The position numbers and the translations under genes are program-made. The notes under the pieces are model-generated. The model saw only the letters and a program-made list of their open reading frames with translations. It did not search any database and had not been told where the DNA came from. This document shows, piece by piece, positions 1 through 9,265 of a stretch of DNA of 64,000 bases. Numbering within the stretch: the stretch's first letter is position 1; the number at the start of each line of letters is the position of its first letter. Source of the DNA: Thermococcus sp. 2319x1 (GTDB lineage Archaea > Methanobacteriota_B > Thermococci > Thermococcales > Thermococcaceae); NCBI RefSeq assembly GCF_001484685.1, contig NZ_CP012200.1:428321-492320 (forward strand), read 5' to 3'.

Positions 1-535
1 CATGATGGAAATCCTGAGGTCTCACAGATTTGAGCCGTATTCTCCAGAAAAAGGCTCCATGAGGGATATCTGCATGCACTACGGTGGTTTAACGAGGCCC
101 TCTCAAACAGCCTCATCCCAAATATCAGAGCTTGGGAAGGATGTACACTGGTTTACGGGGACTTCGCTTCCATGTTTGAGCATCTTCAAGCCGATATCTT
201 TTGAAGGCGGGATTCCAGAGTCAGAGACACCTACGAACCGCTATAACCCCAAAAACTACTGGTGGAGAATTGAAAAGTTCCACAGGCTGTTCCAGACCAA
301 CCATCAAAAGTACATTGGAAGATTCTCAGAGGAGAGAGATGAGCTGCAGATGGAGATAATAAGAAGGGCGAGGGAAGTTAAAGAGAACGAAAGCCCTGCA
401 GAACTCACAAAGTGGGCTTTTGAAAGAGAAAAAGAGCTTGTAGAAAAATGGGAGAAGAAGATTGTTGAAGGCAAGTATTCTCTGGTGTATGGTATGAGGT
501 GGAAGAAGGAGAACCAAAAGGCTGGCTTGAGATAA
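1..535 (+). CDS. Secernin/U34-like dipeptidase, C-terminal part (5' truncated by window edge)
   Basis: The frame is open to the left edge, so only about the last 177 residues are visible. The stretch MRDICMHYGG followed by HWFTGTS and CLSIFKP matches the C-terminal half of the peptidase U34/C69 (secernin-like, Ntn-hydrolase) dipeptidases, where this region lies beyond the N-terminal catalytic Cys. The last 80 residues are a charged helical tail. The N-terminal nucleophile is outside the window, so activity cannot be judged. The next gene starts about 30 bp downstream on the same strand. Confidence 0.75.
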   Translation, partial: MMEILRSHRFEPYSPEKGSMRDICMHYGGLTRPSQTASSQISELGKDVHWFTGTSLPCLSIFKPISFEGGIPESETPTNRYNPKNYWWRIEKFHRLFQTNHQKYIGRFSEERDELQMEIIRRAREVKENESPAELTKWAFEREKELVEKWEKKIVEGKYSLVYGMRWKKENQKAGLR

Positions 536-566
536 GTTTTTTAACTTCTCTCCATTTACGTTTTTG

Positions 567-1043
567 GTGTCAAAAGTGAACGGTCTGCTTGAGGTGTTTT
601 TACTCTCACTCCTTCCAACATTTGAGGGAAGATATGCCATAGTTTATGGTATCGGTAGGGGTTACTCTCTCCCCGGCACTTTGATAATGGCATCGCTTGG
701 GGTGCTGCTCCTCTCCTTAACTTTGCCCCTTATCTTACCTCTGATAGACTGGGTTATGCTTAAACTTGGAGATACCCCTTTAGGGAAGTTTGCGGAGCTC
801 TATTTGAAATATGTGGAGAGAGTTCGAAGAAAAGCACACCCATATGTGGAAAAGTGGGGGTTTTTAGGCCTTATAGTCTTTGTTGCCATACCTCTTCCGG
901 GAACTGGCGTATGGACCGGAAGCTTAGCGGCTTACATATTTGGGATGGAAAAAAGAAAAACAATACCCGCGCTGATAGTTGGAGGGCTTTTAAGCATTTT
1001 GATGACCCTCATACCAAGCTTGGGTCTGGTAAAAATAATTTAA
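567..1043 (+). CDS. Small multidrug-export family (COG2426) membrane protein
   Basis: About 158 residues with three to four hydrophobic segments (roughly residues 5-20, 30-60, 95-120 and 130-155). The segments PTFEGRYAI and IPLPGTGVWTGSLAAY are characteristic of the COG2426/Sm_multidrug_ex family of small integral membrane proteins. The transport role is inferred from the family name and not proven. No ATG fits; the likely start is GTG at 567 (TTG at 564 is the alternative), with no clear ribosome site. It lies 31 bp after the peptidase gene and ends facing tldE. Confidence 0.7.
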   Translation: MSKVNGLLEVFLLSLLPTFEGRYAIVYGIGRGYSLPGTLIMASLGVLLLSLTLPLILPLIDWVMLKLGDTPLGKFAELYLKYVERVRRKAHPYVEKWGFLGLIVFVAIPLPGTGVWTGSLAAYIFGMEKRKTIPALIVGGLLSILMTLIPSLGLVKII

Positions 1044-1065
1044 AAAGAAATTCGCCAGAGAAGGA

Positions 1066-2391
1066 TCACTTAGTAGCCTTCGTTATTCCCACATTCTTTA
1101 CGAGAACGTAGGGAGTGAACACTGGAGTGTTAACTTCCCACCAATGGATGTGGTAGAGGTCTTTTCCTAATGCTGCAATGCTCTCCAGTATGTGCTGGAA
1201 GTTATCGCTTACCCTTATGTTTCTTATGGGCTTTACTATTTCGCCGTTTTCAATTAAAAACGCTCCATCCCTTGGAATTGTTGAGAAATCCCCGGTAACA
1301 TAGTTTTGGAACCTTGTGTACCACACGTTGGTTATGTAGATTCCCCTCTTCACCTCGCTGAAGAGCTCCTCCTTTGAATAATCCCCCGGCTCTACATAGA
1401 CGTTCCAAGCTTCGGGCATCAATAGACCAGCATTTGCGGTGGTTTCCCTCTTGTATTTCCTTGCAAAGCTTGTGTTGAGGAGGTAAGTGTTCAGAGTTCC
1501 GTTCTCGATGATTGTGGTTTCCCTTGTAGGAACACCCTCATCGTCAAATTTCCTTGTGCCATAGGCGTTTGGCATGTTTCCAACGTCCTTAATTGTTACG
1601 TTCTCATTTGCCACCTTCTGTCCGAGTTTGCCCACCAAAAAGCTGAACCCGGCCTCTACGGCAAAAGCTGAAGCCATGAAGCTCATGTAGCTCATCAGGT
1701 TGGCAAATGCCAGCGGATCGAATATTACATCAAAAGTCCCGGCTTCGCCTTGAACCGGATTAACGGCCATCTTTGCTATCTCTCCGGCTTTTCTCCCCGC
1801 ACTCTCTGGATCAAACTTTTTAAGAACCCTCACCGAATTGGTCCCATGCCCGCTCTCTTCATCGCCTATAAATGCCCTTATGCTTATCTCTATTCCCGTT
1901 CCCTCGTCAAAGGCTTCAACACCGTTGCTTGTAGTTAGGTAGAGCTTGTTGTGATCTGTGTAAAGGACACCTGCAGTTCTTTTTGCCCCTTCTTCAAGTG
2001 CAGCATTTATTGCCCTCTCAACGTATTCATCTGGCTCATCAAGCTCAACTATTGCCCTATCAAAGGTCTCTGGAATATCCTTGTACTCAAAAGGCCCCTC
2101 GGCTATTCCGTAGTAGTCCTCCTTGGGAGCGAGGTTTTTAACGCTCTTCATCAGCATCTGGAGGGTTTTTTCTATTGTGCCCTCATCCAGAGCTGTTAAA
2201 GTTGTGGAGGCCAATCTCTTCTGGTACTCAACGAAAAGGTTTACCTTTTGCGTGTGCCAGTTCTTTGCAACCGTTATTTCGTTGTTAGCAAACCTCACCT
2301 GTCTTCTGTTTTGCTCGTAAGCCAATACAACGACATCGCCAAAGCCGAGCTCTTTCGCCTTTTTTAGGATTAATTCGTTAATCTCAAACAT
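1066..2391 (-). CDS. tldE: TldE/PmbA-family partner of TldD
   Basis: 441 residues, full length for the PmbA/TldE family, the non-zinc partner in the TldD-TldE metalloprotease heterodimer. In bacteria the complex removes the microcin B17 leader and degrades CcdA; the archaeal substrate is unknown. The start was set at ATG 2391 because GGAGGTGA lies just upstream; the longer frame would begin with GTG at 2400. The ribosome site sits inside the end of tldD, indicating translational coupling. No HExxxH motif is seen, as expected for this subunit. Confidence 0.9.
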   Translation of the reverse strand: MFEINELILKKAKELGFGDVVVLAYEQNRRQVRFANNEITVAKNWHTQKVNLFVEYQKRLASTTLTALDEGTIEKTLQMLMKSVKNLAPKEDYYGIAEGPFEYKDIPETFDRAIVELDEPDEYVERAINAALEEGAKRTAGVLYTDHNKLYLTTSNGVEAFDEGTGIEISIRAFIGDEESGHGTNSVRVLKKFDPESAGRKAGEIAKMAVNPVQGEAGTFDVIFDPLAFANLMSYMSFMASAFAVEAGFSFLVGKLGQKVANENVTIKDVGNMPNAYGTRKFDDEGVPTRETTIIENGTLNTYLLNTSFARKYKRETTANAGLLMPEAWNVYVEPGDYSKEELFSEVKRGIYITNVWYTRFQNYVTGDFSTIPRDGAFLIENGEIVKPIRNIRVSDNFQHILESIAALGKDLYHIHWWEVNTPVFTPYVLVKNVGITKATK

Positions 2392-2396
2392 CTCTT

Positions 2397-3815
2397 TCAC
2401 CTCCTCAAAATAACTTCCCTAAGCCTCGCATGTGCTCCCCCCATCCATACTGGCACTCCCTGTCCGGGTTCACCTTTTCCACACGTGCCAGGGTAGAATT
2501 CCACTTCCTTTCCAACGGCATCGACGCTGCTCCACAGCCCTCTGGTGGTTATCTCAAGAATTGGTCTCCTCACAGGGTGCTTTATTTCACCATTCTCGAT
2601 TAGATAAGCCTCTCTGCCTATATACCTCTGCTGGAATCTTCTATCGTCGATGTTCCACTCATTAAAGCTCACCATGTAGACGCCGAGCTTGACGTCCTCA
2701 ATAAGCTCCTCGAAGGAATAATCACCCGGGGCAAGGTAGGTGTTTGCCATTCTCACTATTGGCTCGCGGTCGTAGTTTATAGCTCTGGCTGCTGCGTTTG
2801 ATTTCATTCCAAGATAAGCAGCATATTCCCTGTTCATGAGAAACTCGTTTATTATGCCTTCTCTAATTAGGTACCTTGGCCTCGCCTTGACACCTTCGTC
2901 ATCGTATAGGTAGAAACCCCAGCTGTTTGGAATCGTGGGGTCTTCTATAACCGTCACAGCTTCGCTTCCAATTCTCTCTCCCAGCATTTCGGGCTTCACA
3001 AAGCTCTCTCCAGCCTGAGCAGCTTCTCTTCCCATTATTCTGTCAAGCTCATAGGGGTGCCCAACGCTCTCGTGAACTGCTATGCCAGCAACTTCTGGGC
3101 TTATAACAACGTCAACTTTTCCCTCCGGCGGCTTTTGTCCTTCTTTTATCAGCTTTTGGAGGGCTTTGACATCCTTAACAGCCCACTCCCATGGCTTGTC
3201 CTTCTCAATAAGCTCAAGCCCGCCTGAAAATGCCCTCTGAACGAAGGGAGCCTGCTCCATCTGTCCTTCCTCAAAGACAACAAGGTTGTATGTTATGGAA
3301 ACCCTCGGGATAAGGCTCTCAACGAGTGCCCCCTCGTTGTTCATGAAAACCTTGTGCCACATGAGGTCGCCATACCTCAAAAAGCGCATTGGTACGTTTA
3401 CGCCAGTCTCTTTTACCCTTTCCTCGATGAGCTTGAGGTACTCCATCTTTTCTTCAGCACTAACGTCTCGGAAGTCCTTCTTCATCTTCACTTCGTAGAA
3501 AACCTGGTGGAAGTCTTCCTCACTGAACTGTATGGGCTTATTTCTTAGCTTTGCCGCAGCTTTCGCAAGCTTCACAGCTCTTTTAACAGCCTCTTCCACG
3601 CTTTCCTTTGTTAAGACGTTTGTAGAAGCAAATCCCATCCCGCCGTTCACAAGAACCCTGATGCCTATGCCCCTATCGGCCAATATTCCAAGCCCTTCCG
3701 GGTTGCCGTTTTTCATGACTATCTCCGTTCCGTTCTTTTCCTCAAACCTTGCTTCCGCATAACCTGCACCCAGCTCCTGGGCCTTTTCAACGGCAAATTC
3801 AACAAGCTCATGCAT
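2397..3815 (-). CDS. tldD: TldD zinc metalloprotease subunit
   Basis: About 472 residues. The zinc motif HESVGH (HExxxH) is at about residues 248-253, followed by PYELDRIMGREAAQAGES typical of TldD. A Cys near the C-terminus (GTCGKGEPGQ) fits the third zinc ligand. ATG 3815 is preferred over the GTG at 3824 because AGAGGTGAT lies 5-7 nt before it. It is the first gene of a two-gene operon with tldE. TATA-like elements (gattttatac near 3868-3858 and cttttatatg near 3846) lie upstream on the minus strand. Confidence 0.93.
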   Translation of the reverse strand: MHELVEFAVEKAQELGAGYAEARFEEKNGTEIVMKNGNPEGLGILADRGIGIRVLVNGGMGFASTNVLTKESVEEAVKRAVKLAKAAAKLRNKPIQFSEEDFHQVFYEVKMKKDFRDVSAEEKMEYLKLIEERVKETGVNVPMRFLRYGDLMWHKVFMNNEGALVESLIPRVSITYNLVVFEEGQMEQAPFVQRAFSGGLELIEKDKPWEWAVKDVKALQKLIKEGQKPPEGKVDVVISPEVAGIAVHESVGHPYELDRIMGREAAQAGESFVKPEMLGERIGSEAVTVIEDPTIPNSWGFYLYDDEGVKARPRYLIREGIINEFLMNREYAAYLGMKSNAAARAINYDREPIVRMANTYLAPGDYSFEELIEDVKLGVYMVSFNEWNIDDRRFQQRYIGREAYLIENGEIKHPVRRPILEITTRGLWSSVDAVGKEVEFYPGTCGKGEPGQGVPVWMGGAHARLREVILRR

Positions 3816-3947
3816 GCATATCACCTCTGGTTAATGCATATAAAAGTGCTCTCTTGAAGTATAAAATCGTTTCGTTTCGATAAATGTAGAAATGATGTTC
3901 CCACCATTCATCAATTCATGACAAAAATGAGAAAAAAGGGAGATGGG

Positions 3948-6080
3948 TTAAATTTCGCCTGCTAGCCATAGTAATACTCCTTTCAAGAAGGGCCAGTTGC
4001 TGGCTATGTATCTTCCGTAATAGTCATCGCTTAGGGCTTTGCTTGATCCATAGGCTACCATTCTTCCCTTTCCAACTTCAACAGCTGCTGCCACAACTGG
4101 CTTCGAGCCCTTTTCTTTTACTACCTTCTCACTTCCATCTATCGCGTAGGCAGTTGGGTATCCCCTAATAACCCATACAGCGTTTCCGCTCACCTCTAGG
4201 GTATCTCCGTTGTAGTAGAGCTGTGAAGTCTCATTAAGGAATTTTGTAGCTGGGTGATCAAAGTTGAATTCACCAACTAATGGGAAGTACGGACGTCCTG
4301 TATTTTGGTCATCGTCCATAAGCTCATCTGGATTGAATTTAATTCCAAACTCCTCTGTAACCCTGTTGAGGCTCTTGTAATAAACGTATCTGTACCAGTC
4401 CCCGGTTATGAGCAATCCTCCACCCTCTTTTACCCACTCTTTGATTGCCTGGGCTTCTTCTTCGGTAATGTCTTCTCTCGGATTTGTTATAATAAGCACG
4501 TCATACTTTGAGAGAAGCTCCCTGTTAAGTTCTTCTTGATGGTTCACATCGACCAACCATCCGAGCTCTTCTTTTATTCTGTTTATCAGCCCGCTGAGTT
4601 TTTGATCATTATAATATTGGTCGTGGCTTGAATCGATGAGAACTCTGACTATTTTGACCGTTATTTGGGTTTGATTCATGGTTTGGTTTGAAGGCTGCGT
4701 GATGTTGCTTGGCCCCGGAGTTGTTTCATTTTCCGTTGGTAGGGTTTGGTTTGCCTGTTGGGCAATTAGCTCCCTGACTTCTTGGAGGGTTGCATTCAAT
4801 ATTGGCAGTATTTCTTTTATCTTTTCTTCGGTTTCCCTTGTAAGGAAGTATGCTTTCCTGATATGGGTCACTGGCGTTAGCGGGTATTCAGTCCAGTAAA
4901 TTGACTTTAATTCAAGATACTTTGAATAGTGTTCTTCTATCTGTTTGACCTTTTCGTTTATTTCGTTAATTCTGTCTTCAATTGGCCCCAAATCTACGCC
5001 ATAACCTCGTAGCTCTGTAAGGATTTCTGAATACTGGGCATATTGTTTTTCAAATATCGGTCTCAGCCCTCTCGTATACCTAAAATCGTAGAACTTCAAA
5101 AGATAGTTGATTACAATTCTGGGATGCTCAACAACCTCTATTGACAGGTATTTTGTATCATAGCCAACAATCTCTGCCTTAATCTCATAACTGCCGAGGT
5201 TTTGAGGTGTCCATTCGTATTGAACTGTTTCAGTTTCTCCGGCTTTGATTTCCAGAGTTTTATTGATTACAATTGTCCCCCCTATTGAAAGAACAGCTGT
5301 AACGTTCTCATCAAAGTTTCCTTCGTTTTTAATGTCCATTTCGATTAAAATGGAAGTGCCTTTATAAGCTACCATTGGTGCTGTGAGGGTAGTTATTTTT
5401 ACTGAGGGGATATACTCTTTTATATCATCTGCACTTCTTGGCTCTATCTTGAAGTTTCCAAAAGAATAGTAAACTACCCCAATTATGTACTCAAATTTTT
5501 GTCCTTTTTGGGGAGTATACTTATATATGAGGTCATCTATCCTAACGGGACCGCTTCCGTCATTAACTTCCCATTCTCCGTATCCCAGATTCTCATTCGT
5601 GACTTCCACTTTCTCCACTTTTATTAGTACCCCTTCCCATTGCTCCTGAGAGACATTTCCCGTTGGAAGCACAACGGGTTCTGGAACTGGAGCGGTCCCT
5701 AGAACAGTCACGTAATTACCTTTATCTTTGTCTATAGAAAGCTCAGTGAGTCCGTGGTACTCCGTTACATTACCCTTGACTTCTACGTAACTTCCAATAG
5801 TTAGATCATTGGGCATTGGATAATTACGGAGATACACGTAGACACCGCTCCAAGGGCCAGTACCGTTCTGTATGAAGAACCCTTTGCTTCCCTGGACAGC
5901 CGTGACCACTCCCCTTGTAATCACAGTCTGTCCTTTGTAAGGTGAATCCCCACTTGGGTCGGTGGTATATTGAATGTCGTGTATTGGGACATAAGGGGCA
6001 GCGCTTACGAAGTTTAGTGGTATTGTTGGGGCTAAACTTAACAGCAAAATTGCTATCAAAAACAAGGCTCTCCTTTGCAT
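3948..6080 (-). CDS. Large secreted protein: OB-fold, CARDB-like, coiled coil, DUF4350/GATase-like domains
   Basis: 710 residues from ATG 6080, preceded by GGGTGA. Residues 1-27 form a Sec signal peptide ending near SAA. Next comes an OB-fold region like those of secreted nucleases (GVVTAVQGSKGFFIQ, VEVKGNVTEY), then an adhesion-like CARDB domain (near residues 230-320), a long helical/coiled-coil stretch, a Thr/Asn/Pro linker with N-glycosylation sequons, and a C-terminal domain with VLIDSSHDQ and EWVKEGGGLLITGD resembling DUF4350/glutamine-amidotransferase-like folds. No C-terminal anchor is visible. Likely cell-surface or extracellular; function unknown. It is divergent from the adenosyltransferase gene. 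Confidence 0.7.
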   Translation of the reverse strand: MQRRALFLIAILLLSLAPTIPLNFVSAAPYVPIHDIQYTTDPSGDSPYKGQTVITRGVVTAVQGSKGFFIQNGTGPWSGVYVYLRNYPMPNDLTIGSYVEVKGNVTEYHGLTELSIDKDKGNYVTVLGTAPVPEPVVLPTGNVSQEQWEGVLIKVEKVEVTNENLGYGEWEVNDGSGPVRIDDLIYKYTPQKGQKFEYIIGVVYYSFGNFKIEPRSADDIKEYIPSVKITTLTAPMVAYKGTSILIEMDIKNEGNFDENVTAVLSIGGTIVINKTLEIKAGETETVQYEWTPQNLGSYEIKAEIVGYDTKYLSIEVVEHPRIVINYLLKFYDFRYTRGLRPIFEKQYAQYSEILTELRGYGVDLGPIEDRINEINEKVKQIEEHYSKYLELKSIYWTEYPLTPVTHIRKAYFLTRETEEKIKEILPILNATLQEVRELIAQQANQTLPTENETTPGPSNITQPSNQTMNQTQITVKIVRVLIDSSHDQYYNDQKLSGLINRIKEELGWLVDVNHQEELNRELLSKYDVLIITNPREDITEEEAQAIKEWVKEGGGLLITGDWYRYVYYKSLNRVTEEFGIKFNPDELMDDDQNTGRPYFPLVGEFNFDHPATKFLNETSQLYYNGDTLEVSGNAVWVIRGYPTAYAIDGSEKVVKEKGSKPVVAAAVEVGKGRMVAYGSSKALSDDYYGRYIASNWPFLKGVLLWLAGEI

Positions 6081-6198
6081 AGCGTCACCCAATAGAAGAG
6101 GGCATCTAAGTATTATTAAGTTTTCTTCGATGAACAATAATATAATATCCCGCAACAAGATTTAATTGTGATGAACGCTAATATTAAGCGGTGATGCC

Positions 6199-6714
6199 AT
6201 GTCGATAACAACAAAAACTGGAGATAAAGGAACAACGGGAATTTTCACTGGAGAGAGAATAGCTAAGTTCTCTCCGATAATAGAGGCCAACGGTACCATC
6301 GATGAGCTGAGCTCCTTTTTAGGGGAGGCAAAGCACTATCTCGATGAAGAATTTAAGGAAATCCTCGAGAAGATCCAGATTGAGCTCTATTCGCTCATGG
6401 CTGAAATTGCAAGCAAAGGAGAGTACAAAAAAGTTGGAGAAGAGGAAATAAGGTATTTGGAGGAACTCATTGAGAAGTTTGAGAGGGAAGTAAAGCTCGA
6501 AGGATTCGTTGTTCCGGGCTCAACAATAGCTAGCGCGAAGCTTGACGTCTGCAGAACAATTGCGAGAAGGGCCGAAAGGAGAGTTTCAAAAGTGGTTTTG
6601 GAATATGGAACTGCCAAGGACGTTCTGAGATATCTCAACCGCCTGAGCGATCTGCTCTTTATAATGGCCCGCTACATTGAGCTTAAAGAAGGGAAGATCA
6701 AGTACGTAAAGTGA
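6199..6714 (+). CDS. ATP:cob(I)alamin adenosyltransferase, PduO type
   Basis: 171 residues, full length for the PduO family. It transfers the adenosyl group of ATP to cob(I)alamin to make adenosylcobalamin. [10 protein letters not shown] at residues 5-14 is the ATP-binding N-terminal signature, and [13 protein letters not shown] with [12 protein letters not shown] are the conserved C-terminal motifs of the five-helix bundle. The start follows GGTGATGCC. A TATA-like gatttaatt lies at 6161-6169, giving a short leader. It overlaps or abuts the aspartate racemase gene, probably one transcript. Confidence 0.92.
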   Translation: MSITTKTGDKGTTGIFTGERIAKFSPIIEANGTIDELSSFLGEAKHYLDEEFKEILEKIQIELYSLMAEIASKGEYKKVGEEEIRYLEELIEKFEREVKLEGFVVPGSTIASAKLDVCRTIARRAERRVSKVVLEYGTAKDVLRYLNRLSDLLFIMARYIELKEGKIKYVK

Positions 6715-6719
6715 TTGAC

Positions 6720-7406
6720 ATGGAGAAGGTCATAGGGATTTTAGGCGGCATGGGCCCTCTTGCCACTGTGGATCTCTTTAAGAGAATAGTACTGAAAACT
6801 CCCGCAAAGAAAGATCAGGAGCATCCGAGAATAATTATCTACAACAACCCCAAGATTCCAGACAGAACTGCCTACATTCTCGGAAAAGGCGAAAATCCAC
6901 TTCCAGAACTCATTGACAGCGCAAAAAAACTTGAGAAATGGGGGGCAGATTTTATAATCATGCCCTGCAATACCGCTCATTACTTTGCGGACGAGATTCA
7001 AAAGGCCATCAAAATACCGCTGATAAACATGATAGAGGAGACCGCATCCCACGTAGAGGCACTGGGCGTGAAAAGAGTCGGCATCCTTGCAACAACCGGA
7101 ACAATAGTGAGCGGGATCTATCAAAAAGCCCTCGAAAAGAGAGGAATTGAAGCGCTCGTTCCCTCGGGGGAGGATCAGGAAAAGGTTATGAAAGCTATCT
7201 ATGAAGGAGTAAAGGCCGGGGATATAGAACCCGGAAGGAAACTGCTTCTCGAGGTCGCAAAAAAACTTGAAAATGAAGTTGAAGCTATAATAGCCGGCTG
7301 TACGGAAGTAAGTGTGGCTCTAAAGCCGGAAGATCTAAGCGTCCCCCTTGTAGATCCCATGGATATACTGGCTGAGAAAGCCGTGAAGCTTGCCCTTGGT
7401 TTATAA
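6720..7406 (+). CDS. Aspartate racemase (Asp/Glu racemase superfamily)
   Basis: 228 residues from ATG 6720 (an in-frame GTG at 6711 overlaps the previous stop; AAAGTGATT serves as the ribosome site). It is PLP-independent and uses two cysteines as acid/base: Cys83 in MPCNTAH and Cys194 in AGCTEV. These match the Cys82/Cys194 pair known for the Pyrococcus horikoshii enzyme. The N-terminal [11 protein letters not shown] is the family signature. The 3' end overlaps by 6 bp the end of the broken corA gene on the other strand. Confidence 0.93.
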   Translation: MEKVIGILGGMGPLATVDLFKRIVLKTPAKKDQEHPRIIIYNNPKIPDRTAYILGKGENPLPELIDSAKKLEKWGADFIIMPCNTAHYFADEIQKAIKIPLINMIEETASHVEALGVKRVGILATTGTIVSGIYQKALEKRGIEALVPSGEDQEKVMKAIYEGVKAGDIEPGRKLLLEVAKKLENEVEAIIAGCTEVSVALKPEDLSVPLVDPMDILAEKAVKLALGL

Positions 7407-8287
7407 CCATCCTTTCTTTTTGAAGTAATAAAGCATTCCGAGAGCTATTATGAGCATAGCCAGAAGTGTGGCCGGATAGCCATAATACCAGTTGAGTTCG
7501 GGCATGTTGTAGGGAGAAACATGGGTGTTAGAGTTCATTCCGTATATACTAGTCCGTTGGCCATTTCTCTCTGGTTTTCTATTATATCAAGAACCTCCAT
7601 CACATGGTTGTAGAGCTCCTCTAAGTACCCTTGTGTCTCTTCACTGAAGAGTTCTTTTCCTTCCAGTCTCAACCTCCTAAAAACCTCCAAAAGCGGGAAT
7701 ATCGTTCTCCTAACGAACAGGATTCTTCTCCTTATTCCATGTATTTTTCGGAGCACTTCTTTATTTCCATCCTTTAGAACTTTGGTCTCTATAACTTCCA
7801 TTTGCGAGCTGATGTTCTCTAGAATTGGGACGTAGTTCTCAACTATAGCATCGAGGAGTGCAAAGAGCAGATAATCCGCACCTTTTTCCCTGAAAATTCC
7901 TTCTCCGTGTCGTATGCTTTCCCTGATTGTGTTGAACACGTCTCCCGGCCGTTCCTGCATTGTTATGATAAAGTTGTCTTTCAGAAAAACCGCAGTCCTT
8001 TCTTTTTTCAGGCCCCCTTTTAGCTCGTAGACTTGATGAAGAAGGACAAAAATGTGGTCTTTTAAAATGGAAACTCTTGCCCGGGTCTTTGCTCTGAGAA
8101 TTGACTTAATGGCCACCTCATGAAACCCAAAGGTCTCTTTGAGTTCTTGGAGATAGCCAATACCGTCTATATTCACCCAAACTACCCTGTAGTCTTTGTA
8201 TCTAAGGGCGTCTTCAACTCTTTTAATCCTCTTTTCCTCAAATTTGTCATCCGAGCATGCAAAGATAGTTATCTTTGGCTCATCCAT
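7401..8287 (-). pseudogene. corA: corA magnesium/cobalt channel, disrupted by internal deletion and frameshift
   Basis: The first frame (ATG 8287 to stop at 7535) encodes 250 residues of the CorA cytoplasmic domain, ending REMANGLVYTE just where family members continue into transmembrane helix 1. In the next frame, from about 7548 to the stop at 7401, the sequence reads IYGMNSN, then PELNWYYGYPA, a hydrophobic helix, and YYFKKKGWL. That is the GMN selectivity motif, the periplasmic loop and transmembrane helix 2. So the helix-1 segment (order of 100 bp) has been lost near 7540-7550 and the reading frame broken. The product would have no membrane anchor. The promoter seems intact (actataagt near 8333-8324). 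Likely a pseudogene. Confidence 0.85.
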
Positions 8288-8323
8288 GGTGAGCACCACA
8301 ATGAAAGCCGCTAATTTGAATTC

Positions 8324-8333
8324 TACTTATAGT
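8324..8333 (-). promoter_or_regulatory. TATA-like box of the broken corA gene
   Basis: aactataagt on the minus strand lies about 40 nt upstream of the corA ATG at 8287, normal spacing for an archaeal promoter with a short leader. Confidence 0.4.
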
Positions 8334-8394
8334 TTTCTCCCTTCTGATTTCCTCCACACCGTGAAGGGCGAGGCTTTCAAAAGAGAAAATAACG

Positions 8395-8500
8395 TTGAGA
8401 ATTCGGGCTGATTTGGTGGAGTTTGCGAAGAATAACGGCATTAACATGCCTCAATTGCTTGAAGAAGCCCTTCTAAATATTTATCTTCAGAATAGTTCTT
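8395..8500 (+). pseudogene. Remnant of an SSV-type integrase N-terminal part, left copy
   Basis: The frame encodes RADLVEFAKNNGINMPQLL, resembling the right-hand copy at 22807-22900 (VRVDLVEFVRKEGIKMSQLL). It then runs in frame through the tRNA-His repeat (FLGPGPGFEPGLGDPQ) into the C-terminal integrase part. It lacks a promoter and a plausible start, so its 5' end is truncated. In SSV-type elements the N-terminal segment, the tRNA-derived attachment site and the C-terminal segment are contiguous only in the free circle, so finding them joined here suggests a second, older integration at this site. Confidence 0.55.
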
Positions 8501-8547
8501 TTCTGGGGCCGGGGCCGGGATTTGAACCCGGGCTAGGGGATCCACAG
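8501..8547. repeat. Left attachment-site repeat (3' part of tRNA-His)
   Basis: 47 bp identical to 23148-23194: it runs from ttctggggcc through the T-arm and acceptor strand of tRNA-His to gatccacag in the anticodon loop, in the same orientation. The copies diverge immediately outside (cctgag here, tcccct in the intact tRNA). This is the att core expected when an element integrates by recombination at the 3' half of a tRNA gene. Confidence 0.85.
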
Positions 8548-9260
8548 CCTGAGAGAGCTTTATTCGTCAAAAGAAGGTCGGAAATGACAGAAAAATTTGG
8601 AGAACAAAACGTCGCCATGCCAACATTTGTACATAACGAGCGGACGACAACCAGTACATAATAACAAAAAGACACCTTGACATTCTTTTACTCGAACTAA
8701 AGGCCAACAACGTTGCAGGATACCATCTAAAGTTCGTGAACCGTGTGGTCCATAAATTCCTGGACAAAACAGCCCAACACGGTGATTAATGGTCGTTCAC
8801 GGTTGAAAATCTGATTTCACACCTCCAGGAGCTTCAGAAGCAGTATTCGCCCTCGATGTACCGTAAGCACATCACGTATCTCAAAAAGCTCTTTAGAATC
8901 GCCAACATTCCGCTTGAGCACAACCTCAAGAGCCCGAGATACGTTGGAGTGGACATGACGGCCATCACCGTGCAGGACGTTCAAACCCTCCTAAAGATAA
9001 TACACAGGGTTCAATTCGCGAAAAGGGAAGAAGTCTCACGAAGAATCGCCAACAAACTCGCCCTGGGCCTCTTAATAATGGCGACGAGCGGTCTTAGAGT
9101 GTATGAGCTCACTAAGTTGCCACTTTCATATATCGACTTGGACAAGAGACTTATCAGGGTGCCCCCAAGCGTCGCCAAGACGGGCCAGCCAAGGGTAACG
9201 TTTATAACAAAGGAAGTTCGGAGTCTGCTCAAGCAGCATCATAAACCACCCGCCCCATGA
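8548..9260 (+). pseudogene. int: SSV-type tyrosine integrase, C-terminal part, decayed
   Basis: Pieces of one integrase: from 8548 to about 8643 the frame gives MTEKFGEQNVAMPTFVHNER; after a frameshift it continues in another frame from about 8643 with KRHLDILLLELKANNVAGY, hits an in-frame TAA near 8784 after KTAQHGD, and resumes with WSFTVENLISHLQELQ to 9260. The core-binding domain and the first catalytic Arg box (ATSGLRVYEL) are present. The HxxR box, the second Arg and the Tyr nucleophile are missing, because the gene is cut after RSLLKQ near 9240. At least three inactivating changes make self-mobility unlikely. Confidence 0.85.
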
Positions 9261-9265
9261 TGAAG

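Noticed and set aside
6170-6198. C/D box small RNA (GTGATGA ... GGTGATG)
   Set aside because: No CTGA D box lies at a suitable distance, and the second motif is simply the ribosome site of the adenosyltransferase gene.
8395-8661. Small CopG/VapB-like antitoxin
   Set aside because: The ribbon-like N-terminal sequence is tempting, but it runs in frame through the tRNA-His repeat into integrase sequence and matches the right-end copy, so it is an integrase N-terminal remnant.
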